This document shows positions 44,487-51,170 of a stretch of DNA of 64,000 nucleotides, in pieces. Each line of letters starts with the position of its first letter. The first letter of the stretch is position 1. Under the pieces are notes generated by a model that had not been told where the DNA came from, did not search any database, and worked only from the letters and a program-made list of their open reading frames with translations. The position numbers and the translations under genes were made by a program. The stretch comes from Peptostreptococcaceae bacterium oral taxon 113 str. W5053 (GTDB taxonomy: Bacteria > Bacillota > Clostridia > Tissierellales > Peptoniphilaceae): assembly GCA_000467935.1 (NCBI GenBank), contig KI259856.1, positions 1 through 64,000 on the forward strand. The letters are read 5' to 3'.

Positions 44487-45317
44487 CTATTTCTTACGAC
44501 TTCTTACGATATATCGAGAAGAATGTTTCTTCTTATTTCTTGTCTTGACACCTTGAGATTTTTTACCCCACGGAGTCATAGGAGCCGGACGACCGATTGG
44601 CGCACGACCCTCACCACCGCCATGCGGATGATCTACCGGGTTCATTGCGGAACCTCGAACGCGAGGACGTTTGCCCATATGTCTGGATTTTCCGGCTTTA
44701 CCCACACTAACCAATTCGTGTTCCAAATTGCCTACCTGACCAATGGTTGCTCTGCAAGTTAAATGCACAAGTCTGAATTCTCCACTGGGCAAACGCAATT
44801 GAGCAAACTTTCCTTCTTTCGCCATCAACTGCGCTTCAGCACCTGCCGTACGAACCAATTGTCCGCCTTTACCTGTTTTCAGCTCTACATTGTGAACCAT
44901 GGTACCGACAGGAATATTCGCTAAAGGAAGTGCGTTTCCGATCACAATATCCGCATTCGGACCGCTTTCAACCATATCGCCTACTTTTAATCCCTTCGGA
45001 GCCAAGATATATCTTTTTTCTCCGTCAAGATAATGAAGCAGCGCGATATTTGCAGTTCTGTTCGGATCGTATTCAATGGAAAAGACCTTTGCCGGAACAC
45101 CGTCTTTGTTTCGTTTAAAGTCGATGAAACGATAACGTCTTGCCGCGCCGCCGCCTCTATGACGAACGGTGATAATTCCGCGAGCGTTTCTTCCGCCCGT
45201 TTTTTTAATACTTTCAGTTAAAGACTTCTCAGGTTTTTTCTTTGTTAATTCAGAATAGTCCAACACGGACATACTTCTTAGACCGGGAGAAGTTGGTTTG
45301 TATTTTTTAATTGCCAT
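44487..45317 (-). CDS. rplB: 50S ribosomal protein L2
   Basis: L2, 276 residues, needed for peptidyl transfer and subunit joining. It has GRNARGIITVRHRGGGAARR and the conserved MNPVDHPHGGGEGRAPIGR with its important histidine. The end SRYIVRSRKK is typical. Confidence 0.97.
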   Translation of the reverse strand: MAIKKYKPTSPGLRSMSVLDYSELTKKKPEKSLTESIKKTGGRNARGIITVRHRGGGAARRYRFIDFKRNKDGVPAKVFSIEYDPNRTANIALLHYLDGEKRYILAPKGLKVGDMVESGPNADIVIGNALPLANIPVGTMVHNVELKTGKGGQLVRTAGAEAQLMAKEGKFAQLRLPSGEFRLVHLTCRATIGQVGNLEHELVSVGKAGKSRHMGKRPRVRGSAMNPVDHPHGGGEGRAPIGRPAPMTPWGKKSQGVKTRNKKKHSSRYIVRSRKK

Positions 45318-45346
45318 ATTGTTTTTTCCTCCTTTGTCCTCAAAGA

Positions 45347-45634
45347 TTATAGACCTTCGAAGAACTCAATGGTTTTGCTTTCTTTGGTCAAGGTTACAAT
45401 AGCCTTTTTCCAATCACTGGTTTTACCTGTGTGCACTCCCATTCTTCTTTTCTTGCCCGGCATGCGGATCGTATTTACTTTTTCAACTTGTACATCGAAT
45501 AGTTTCTCCACAGCCTTTTTGATTTCGGATTTATTCGCTTTTACATGAACCTTAAAAGAATATTTTTTATCTTCCATTTGATCCATGCTGCGTTCTGTAA
45601 CCAAAGGTTGAATAATGATATCTTGCGGTGCCAT
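45347..45634 (-). CDS. rplW: 50S ribosomal protein L23
   Basis: L23, 95 residues, the docking site for trigger factor and SRP. It has IIIQPLVTERSM and VHVKANKSEIKKAVEKLFDV. The start ATG overlaps the rplD stop (TAATG), so translation is coupled. Confidence 0.96.
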   Translation of the reverse strand: MAPQDIIIQPLVTERSMDQMEDKKYSFKVHVKANKSEIKKAVEKLFDVQVEKVNTIRMPGKKRRMGVHTGKTSDWKKAIVTLTKESKTIEFFEGL

Positions 45635-46257
45635 TATGCGTACACCTCCTCAATTCGTTTTACAACGTCTTTAGTCAAAACTAAAGAATCATATTTCAAA
45701 ATATCGTAAACATTGATCTCCCCAACAGGTAAAGTCGCTACAAATGGAATATTTGCAAAACTCTTCTTTACCTTATCGTTATTGTCATTTACGATAATCA
45801 ACGCTTTCTTTTCCGCTTTAATATTGGAAAGAATTTCTACAGCTTTCTTTGTACTGTAATCTTCCATCGTCAATTGATCTAAAACAATCAATTCGCTATC
45901 TACCACTTTACCGCTAAGCACACTCTTCATAGCAAGGCGTTTCACCTTTTTAGGAAGGGTATAGCTGTAATCTCTCGGCTTTGGAGCAAAAACTACGCCA
46001 CCGCCCGTAAATTGAGGAGAGCGCCTGCTTCCTTGTCTTGCACGTCCGGTTCCTTTCTGTCTATAGGGTTTCTTTCCGCCGCCTCTAACTTCCGCACGAG
46101 TTTTTGTGGATTGAGTTCCTTGACGTTTATTCGCCAATTGATTTTTAACCGTTTCATATACGACGTGCTCATTGATTTCAATTCCGAATACGTTATCATT
46201 TAATTCCAGTTCTTCAACAACCGCACCGGACATATTCAGTACATTTACTTTAGGCAT
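45634..46257 (-). CDS. rplD: 50S ribosomal protein L4
   Basis: L4, 207 residues. In E. coli it represses the S10 operon by attenuation in the leader. The tunnel loop GGGKKPYRQKGTGRARQGSR is present. An S10 leader with an attenuator-like hairpin precedes rpsJ here, so L4 could act on it. Confidence 0.96.
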   Translation of the reverse strand: MPKVNVLNMSGAVVEELELNDNVFGIEINEHVVYETVKNQLANKRQGTQSTKTRAEVRGGGKKPYRQKGTGRARQGSRRSPQFTGGGVVFAPKPRDYSYTLPKKVKRLAMKSVLSGKVVDSELIVLDQLTMEDYSTKKAVEILSNIKAEKKALIIVNDNNDKVKKSFANIPFVATLPVGEINVYDILKYDSLVLTKDVVKRIEEVYA

Positions 46258-46271
46258 CTTTCATCCTCCTC

Positions 46272-46901
46272 TTACTTCATCTTCACAGTTTCTCTGATGG
46301 TAACAAGACTGCCCTTCGGTCCCGGAATAGCTCCTTTAACCAAAATAAGATTCTTATCTGCATCAACTTGAACAATTTGAAGATTTTGAACCGTTACTCT
46401 TGCGTGACCCATCTTACCCATTTGCTTGGTTCCCTTAAATACGCGACCGGGATAGGTTGCCGCCGCACGAGCTCCTTGGGTTCTATGCAATTTAGAACCG
46501 TGTTTTTCCGGACCTCTGGAAAAATTCCAGCGTTTAATCGCGCCTTGAGTTCCTTTACCTTTAGAAGTTCCGATGACATCCACTTTGTCATTCGCAGCAA
46601 ATAAATCCGCTTTGATTTCTTGCCCCAATTCAAAAGTTTCGCCATTCTTCAACGGAAATTCACGGAGAACTTTTTTATAGCCTACTTCCACCTTGTCGAA
46701 GTGACCCTTTAAAGCTTTGGTCAACTTCTTTTCTTTCTTATCCACGAAACCGACTTGAACGGCATTGTACCCATCATTTTCTACCGTTTTGATTTGGGTA
46801 ACCACCATCGGACCGGCTTCGACTACGGTTACAGGAATTAACAAACCCTCTTCCGTAAAAATTTGTGTCATACCGATTTTCTTTCCTAAAATACTCTTCA
46901 C
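46272..46901 (-). CDS. rplC: 50S ribosomal protein L3
   Basis: L3, 209 residues. It begins MKSILGKKIGMTQIFTEEG from a GTG start at 46901 with GGAGGTG before it. The GTQGAIKRWNFSRGPEKHGS and RTQGARAAATYPGRVFKG blocks are diagnostic. Confidence 0.96.
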   Translation of the reverse strand: MKSILGKKIGMTQIFTEEGLLIPVTVVEAGPMVVTQIKTVENDGYNAVQVGFVDKKEKKLTKALKGHFDKVEVGYKKVLREFPLKNGETFELGQEIKADLFAANDKVDVIGTSKGKGTQGAIKRWNFSRGPEKHGSKLHRTQGARAAATYPGRVFKGTKQMGKMGHARVTVQNLQIVQVDADKNLILVKGAIPGPKGSLVTIRETVKMK

Positions 46902-46954
46902 GAGTGCACCTCCTGTACTTACAGCGGATTGACTAAGTCAATCATCCTAAGATT

Positions 46955-47266
46955 TTACAACTTGATTTCGATATCCACGCCGGCGGGAAGATTCAACTTC
47001 TTAAGCGCTTCCAATGTTTTTACATTGGGATTTAAGATATCAATCAGTCTTTTATGTGTTCTTTGCTCGAACTGTTCACGAGAATCCTTATGCTTATGAA
47101 CACTACGTAGGATCGTGATAATCTCCTTCTCTGTGGGAAGAGGGATCGGTCCGCTTACTTCTGCACCTGAGCGTTTGGTTGCATCAACAATTTTTGCTGC
47201 AGAGTTATCCAATAACTCATGATCATACGCTCTTAATCTGATTCTGATTCTTTGCTTTGTTGCCAA
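46955..47266 (-). CDS. rpsJ: 30S ribosomal protein S10
   Basis: S10, 103 residues, also the NusE antitermination factor. QRIRIRLRAYDHELLDNSAA and GPIPLPTEKEIITILRS are typical. The start is TTG at 47266 behind AAGGAGG. It is the first gene of the superoperon, after a leader of about 215 bp. Confidence 0.96.
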   Translation of the reverse strand: MATKQRIRIRLRAYDHELLDNSAAKIVDATKRSGAEVSGPIPLPTEKEIITILRSVHKHKDSREQFEQRTHKRLIDILNPNVKTLEALKKLNLPAGVDIEIKL

Positions 47267-47517
47267 TTTTTTTCCTCCTTAAAATCGCATGTTTTCCACC
47301 ATACGAACGAGAGCCGCCGATACACACTCTCGGGTGTGTTGTGCTTTTCCTTTAAAAAAATGACCTACGGTCATTGAAAATACAGCTCTCCACGCCCAAA
47401 TCCAAGTTTGGACATACTCCACGGAAATTTCCTGCCAAAATGGCGGCAACCTCCCGTTTCATCGCGGTGTATCCTAAAGCACCCTAACATAATACATTAG
47501 CCTTCAAAAAAAAGCAA
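47267..47517 (-). promoter_or_regulatory. S10 operon promoter and long structured leader
   Basis: Promoter on the minus strand: TTGCTT (47517-47512), 17-bp spacer, TATTAT (47494-47489), start near 47480. The leader to rpsJ is about 215 nt. It holds a 7-bp hairpin AATGACC-GTA-GGTCATT (47359-47375) followed by seven T, an intrinsic terminator inside the leader. Closer to rpsJ, CGAGAG can pair either with CTCTCG or inside an ACACAC/GTGTGT hairpin, so two exclusive folds are possible. This suggests attenuation control, perhaps by L4. Confidence 0.65.
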
Positions 47518-47661
47518 GACCTTTTTAGAGAAAAAATCATTTTTTAGATATTTTTTTCGTTAATTTATGTTTTTTTGTTAATTTAATTTAATATTTTGAA
47601 ATTCCCTCTTCGCGTAATTGTTTTCACAATAAAAAATATAAACCGAAAAACTTTTTTCCCG

Positions 47662-47690
47662 TTGAAAAAAACAGCGCTTTGTCGTATACT
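47662..47690 (+). promoter_or_regulatory. Promoter of the thiW-thiD transcript
   Basis: TTGAAA (47662-47667), a 17-bp spacer and TATACT (47685-47690). Transcription would start near 47697, right at the 5' edge of the TPP aptamer. Confidence 0.8.
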
Positions 47691-47697
47691 GAACTTG

Positions 47698-47795
47698 ACA
47701 TAGGGGAGCTCGCCAATACGCGGGCTGAGAATAAACCGTAGGGTTTTAAACCCATTAACCTGATTTGGATAATGCCAACGTAGGGAAAGATAGCG
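47698..47795 (+). ncRNA. TPP riboswitch (THI element)
   Basis: All conserved blocks are present in order: GGGGAGCT (47703-47710), GGCTGAGA (47723-47730), a variable hairpin, then AACCTGAT followed by GGATAATGCCAACGTAGGGA. This is the thiamine pyrophosphate aptamer. It lies between a good promoter and an intrinsic terminator, so it most likely acts by TPP-induced transcription termination. It controls thiW and thiD. Confidence 0.95.
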
Positions 47796-47806
47796 CAAGG
47801 ACAAAG

Positions 47807-47838
47807 ATGCTTTTGCTATGCCGGCAAAGCATTTTTTT
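47807..47838 (+). terminator. Riboswitch expression platform terminator
   Basis: Stem ATGCTTT-GC / GC-AAAGCAT followed by TTTTTTT. It directly follows the TPP aptamer and precedes the thiW ribosome binding site, which is the classic off-switch layout. Confidence 0.85.
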
Positions 47839-47862
47839 ATTATCCTTATAAGAAGGAATGTC

Positions 47863-48387
47863 ATGAAAGGAGCGAAAAAATTGAAAAATCGTACACAATG
47901 TTTGGCTTTAGCCGGTATCCTGACGGCTTTAGCCGTTGTAGGAAGCTTCTTTTCTTTTCCGTTTTTAGGGAGTAAATGTGCACCGGTTCAACATATGGTC
48001 AATGTTTTCGCAGGGGTCTTTTTAGGACCTTTGTATGCCATAGGCATTGCCTTTGCAGCAAGTTTGATTCGAAATCTGACCGGTCTGGGAAGCCTGTTGG
48101 CCTTCCCCGGTTCCATGTTCGGCGCACTTTTATGCGGACTTTTCTTTGCCAAAACAAAAAAACTTCTTCCCGCAATCATCGGAGAAATTTTAGGCACGGG
48201 CATTTTAGGCGGACTTGCCGCCTATCCCATCGCCTTACTGTTTATGGGAAAAAAAGCCGGAGAAATTGCTTTCTATATCTATGTCGTCCCGTTTCTTATC
48301 TCCACAGCAGTTGGAGCAATCCTTGCCGGAATCGTTGTTCTAGCTTTCATGCAAAATATCGACTTTCGACAATGGACAAAAAAATAA
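47863..48387 (+). CDS. thiW: ECF transporter S component ThiW
   Basis: A membrane protein of about 174 residues, with five to six helices, matching ThiW. Typical features are a KCAPVQHMVNVFAGVFLGPLY loop region and LLAFPGSMFGALLCGL. ThiW is believed to bind the thiazole precursor of thiamine and to use a shared EcfA/T module. A TPP riboswitch upstream supports this. ATG 47863 has AGAAGGAA before it; TTG 47881 with a perfect AAAGGAG site is an alternative and would give a 168-residue protein. Confidence 0.88.
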   Translation: MKGAKKLKNRTQCLALAGILTALAVVGSFFSFPFLGSKCAPVQHMVNVFAGVFLGPLYAIGIAFAASLIRNLTGLGSLLAFPGSMFGALLCGLFFAKTKKLLPAIIGEILGTGILGGLAAYPIALLFMGKKAGEIAFYIYVVPFLISTAVGAILAGIVVLAFMQNIDFRQWTKK

Positions 48388-48475
48388 TCTCAATCAACAT
48401 TTGACTTCTCGGCGGCGAATCGGGGGCACCACTTTTCGTCGCTTAAATAAAATTAATGCATGTAAGGAGGCTCTT

Positions 48476-49270
48476 ATGAAAAAAACAGCATTAACAATCG
48501 CCGGTTCGGATTCCGGCGGAGGCGCCGGCATCCAAGCGGATATCAAGACAATGACCGTGAATGGCGTATTTGCCACCAGTGCGATCACTGCCCTGACAGC
48601 GCAAAACACGACCGGCGTCAGCGCGATTATGGAAGCTTCTCCCGAATTTTTGAGAAGCCAACTCGATGCGGTATTTACTGATATCTATCCGGATGCAATA
48701 AAAATAGGAATGGTTTCCTCTTCAAAGCTAATTGAAACCATTGCCGACGCTTTAATCTTTTATCAAGCAAAAAATATTGTTATCGATCCGGTTATGGTCG
48801 CCACCAGCGGAGCAAAATTAATTGATGATGAAGCGGTAAAAACTCTTTGCCTTCGTTTAATCCCTTTGGCAAAAGTCATTACCCCAAACATTCCCGAAGC
48901 GGAAGCCTTAGTAGGTAAGACCATTTCCTCTCCTGAAGAAATGGAACTTTTTGCAAAAGAAATTTTTGACACTTACGGTTGTGCCGTTCTTATAAAAGGC
49001 GGCCATCAACTGAACGATGCCAATGATTATCTTTTCTCCGAAGCGGGCGGGCAATGGTTCTTCGGCAAACGAATCGACAATCACAACACCCACGGCACGG
49101 GCTGTACCCTATCCAGCGCTATTGCAGCCAATCTTGCCAAGGGAAAAGATCTTCCCTCCTCTGTAGAATCCGCAAAACGATATCTATCCGGCGCTCTTGG
49201 CGCCATGCTGAATTTAGGAAAAGGCGACGGTCCTATAGATCACGGCTTTGATTTACACGGAGAATACTAA
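48476..49270 (+). CDS. thiD: Hydroxymethylpyrimidine/phosphomethylpyrimidine kinase ThiD
   Basis: Phosphorylates HMP to HMP-P and HMP-PP in thiamine synthesis. ALTIAGSDSGGGAGIQADIK at the N-terminus, VIDPVMVATSGAKL in the middle and NTHGTGCTLSSAIAANLA near the C-terminus are diagnostic of the ribokinase-like family. ATG 48476 has TAAGGAGG; an open frame extending upstream to 48401 has no such site. It is downstream of thiW in the same transcript. The rest of the thiamine pathway is not in the window. Confidence 0.94.
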   Translation: MKKTALTIAGSDSGGGAGIQADIKTMTVNGVFATSAITALTAQNTTGVSAIMEASPEFLRSQLDAVFTDIYPDAIKIGMVSSSKLIETIADALIFYQAKNIVIDPVMVATSGAKLIDDEAVKTLCLRLIPLAKVITPNIPEAEALVGKTISSPEEMELFAKEIFDTYGCAVLIKGGHQLNDANDYLFSEAGGQWFFGKRIDNHNTHGTGCTLSSAIAANLAKGKDLPSSVESAKRYLSGALGAMLNLGKGDGPIDHGFDLHGEY

Positions 49271-49285
49271 GAAGGATTAAAAATT

Positions 49286-49417
49286 ATGGAAATAAAACCC
49301 ACGACAAATTTTGAAACTGTAATTTGCTTCGGTACCGGTGTATACATTGCGGAAATCTTAACCGGTACCCGTTTTTCTTCTTTCGAGTTTCGGAGGGATT
49401 ATGGGCAATGCTTTTAG
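49286..49417 (+). CDS. Possible small protein or gene fragment, 43 aa
   Basis: A 43-residue frame behind AAGGA, starting MEIKPTTNFETVICFGTG and ending SSFEFRRDYGQCF. I recognise no family. It could be the start of a gene truncated by the DNA that follows, or a small member of the thi operon. Another frame downstream reads GLWAMLLDLFIDGIIFSN, so a frameshifted longer gene is also possible. Confidence 0.3.
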   Translation: MEIKPTTNFETVICFGTGVYIAEILTGTRFSSFEFRRDYGQCF

Positions 49418-49812
49418 ACCTTTTCATCGACGGAATTATTTTTTCTAACCATATTGATGATAAAGCTCGTCTAAAGCATTATGAATTTCGGAGCAACTAT
49501 AGAACTCTCAGCAGACTACGCCTTTAAATTGGCTACCTGTAGTAGCAGACTATACAAGAGAAACCAAGAAATCCTTCTCTACAATCATAACCTCAACCTT
49601 GATTTATACTATCGTCAGCATTTGGATGTATGTCATCGCGATGAGTATAACCATATACATAGGTGATTTCTATTCGTCAGACCGGAGATTCGCTTACACC
49701 TTCTTCAGATTCCAACTTGCGATGGACTCCCTTGGTGTTCGGCTGTATCCTTCCCACTGTCGTGCGGTTCAGGGACTTTCACCCTTTAAAAACGTACACT
49801 GTCGAACGCATA

Positions 49813-49850
49813 AAAAAACAAACCCGACTCTTTCTCCGGGCTTGTTTTTT
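49813..49850. terminator. Bidirectional terminator before fprA
   Basis: Arms AAAACAAACCCG and CGGGCTTGTTTT with a 10-base loop, flanked by A on the left and T on the right. It ends plus-strand transcription after thiD and the minus-strand fprA transcript. Confidence 0.85.
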
Positions 49851-49916
49851 ATAATATCAATAATCCATAATACTTTGTCTTTTCATCTTTGACTTTCATC
49901 CGTCCCTTTATACTCT

Positions 49917-51155
49917 TTAACTGTTTGCTTTTTCTTTGACTTCTTTAATGATCTTTATGGAGTCGATAATCGCATCCGCCAAAGCGTCCACATCTTTTAC
50001 GTTTGCATCATTCAACGCCGTATTCACGGTTACACGATCATTTAAGACGTCAACCAGTTTCAAGTTTTCGTCAATATATTCTTCCATCAAATCTCCCACG
50101 GTGCATGCCCATGTTCCGTTCTCAATCAGTGCAACGGTTCTGTTTTGTACATTCAAAGCCTGCATGTCATTGATGAAGTCTTTCATCACCGGATAGATGC
50201 CCAAATTGTAGGTTACGGAAGCCAAAACGATATGGGAGTATTTGAATGTATCCGAAATCAATTGGGATACATCGGTGTTGGATACATCATGAACCACCAC
50301 TTCGGTCATTCCTCGTTCACAAAGTGCAGTCGCCAACGATTGCGCCGCATATTCCGTATTCCCGTACATGGAAGCGTAAGCAATCATTACGCCTTCTTCT
50401 TCCGGTTCATATTTACTCCATTTGTCGTATTTTTCGATGAAATAAGCCAAATTATTTCTCCATACCAATCCGTGTAAGGGGCAGATATATTTAATGGGCA
50501 ATGTGGATGCTTTCTTTAAAACATCCTGTACGAAGGGACCATATTTGCCGACGATATTGGTGTAATATCTTCTGGCATCGTCCAACCAGTCACGGTCGAA
50601 GTTCACTTCATCGTTAAACAATTTTCCGTCAATGGCACCGAAGCTGCCGAATGCGTCTGCAGAGAACAATACGCCGTTGCTTGTGTCAAAGGACATCAAT
50701 ACTTCCGGCCAGTGTACCATAGGCGCTTCCACAAATGCCAAGGTATGTTTCCCGAAACTGAAGGTATCGCCTTCCTTGACAATCACCTTTTGTTCGTCTT
50801 TAATATGATATCCGATTTGGTTCATAATTTGGAAACCCTGTTCGCTGGAAATCACTTTGACATTGGGATATCTTAAGCAAACTTCATCGATTGCGGCGCA
50901 ATGATCCGGTTCCATATGATGGATGACCATATAGTCCAAAGGTCTGCCCTCTAACAACAGTTCAATATGGCGCAAATACTCTCTGGCTACCGACCAGTCC
51001 ACGGAATCAAACACTACCGTTTTTTCATCCAATAACAAATAGGAGTTATAAGAAACACCTCTCGGAATCGGGAAGATGTTTTCAAATAGAGCCAATCGAT
51101 GGTCGTTTCCACCAATCCAATATAAATCGTCAACTACTTTTCTTACTGTATACAT
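49917..51155 (-). CDS. Flavodiiron protein (FprA family)
   Basis: A 412-residue A-type flavoprotein that reduces O2 to water and/or NO to N2O. The metallo-beta-lactamase-like domain holds the diiron ligands in VIHHMEPDHCAAID and later histidines. The C-terminal flavodoxin domain begins with MIAYASMYGNTEYAA. An ATG at 51161 lies directly after the AAAGGAGA site, so ATG 51155 is the start. It starts 15 bp after the acyl-CoA dehydrogenase/rubredoxin fusion, whose rubredoxin domain could feed it electrons. Confidence 0.92.
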   Translation of the reverse strand: MYTVRKVVDDLYWIGGNDHRLALFENIFPIPRGVSYNSYLLLDEKTVVFDSVDWSVAREYLRHIELLLEGRPLDYMVIHHMEPDHCAAIDEVCLRYPNVKVISSEQGFQIMNQIGYHIKDEQKVIVKEGDTFSFGKHTLAFVEAPMVHWPEVLMSFDTSNGVLFSADAFGSFGAIDGKLFNDEVNFDRDWLDDARRYYTNIVGKYGPFVQDVLKKASTLPIKYICPLHGLVWRNNLAYFIEKYDKWSKYEPEEEGVMIAYASMYGNTEYAAQSLATALCERGMTEVVVHDVSNTDVSQLISDTFKYSHIVLASVTYNLGIYPVMKDFINDMQALNVQNRTVALIENGTWACTVGDLMEEYIDENLKLVDVLNDRVTVNTALNDANVKDVDALADAIIDSIKIIKEVKEKANS

Positions 51156-51170
51156 AATCATTCTCCTTTA

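Larger units (their letters stand above)
49271..49916. other. Unexplained stretch after thiD
   Basis: About 640 bp without a clear gene. It holds a 43-codon frame at 49286-49417 with an AAGGA site, described separately. The part at 49600-49812 contains a run of short open frames with stops in every frame and some resemblance to a common non-coding repeat of Firmicutes genomes that I cannot name with certainty. A terminator closes it at 49813-49850. Confidence 0.4.

Noticed and set aside
47583..47864. A 93-codon minus-strand open frame over the TPP riboswitch
   Set aside because: It lies opposite the promoter, aptamer and terminator of thiW and has no family resemblance or ribosome binding site.
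49600..49892. Short overlapping plus-strand frames after thiD
   Set aside because: Different frames are broken by stops, with no ribosome binding site and no recognisable motif.
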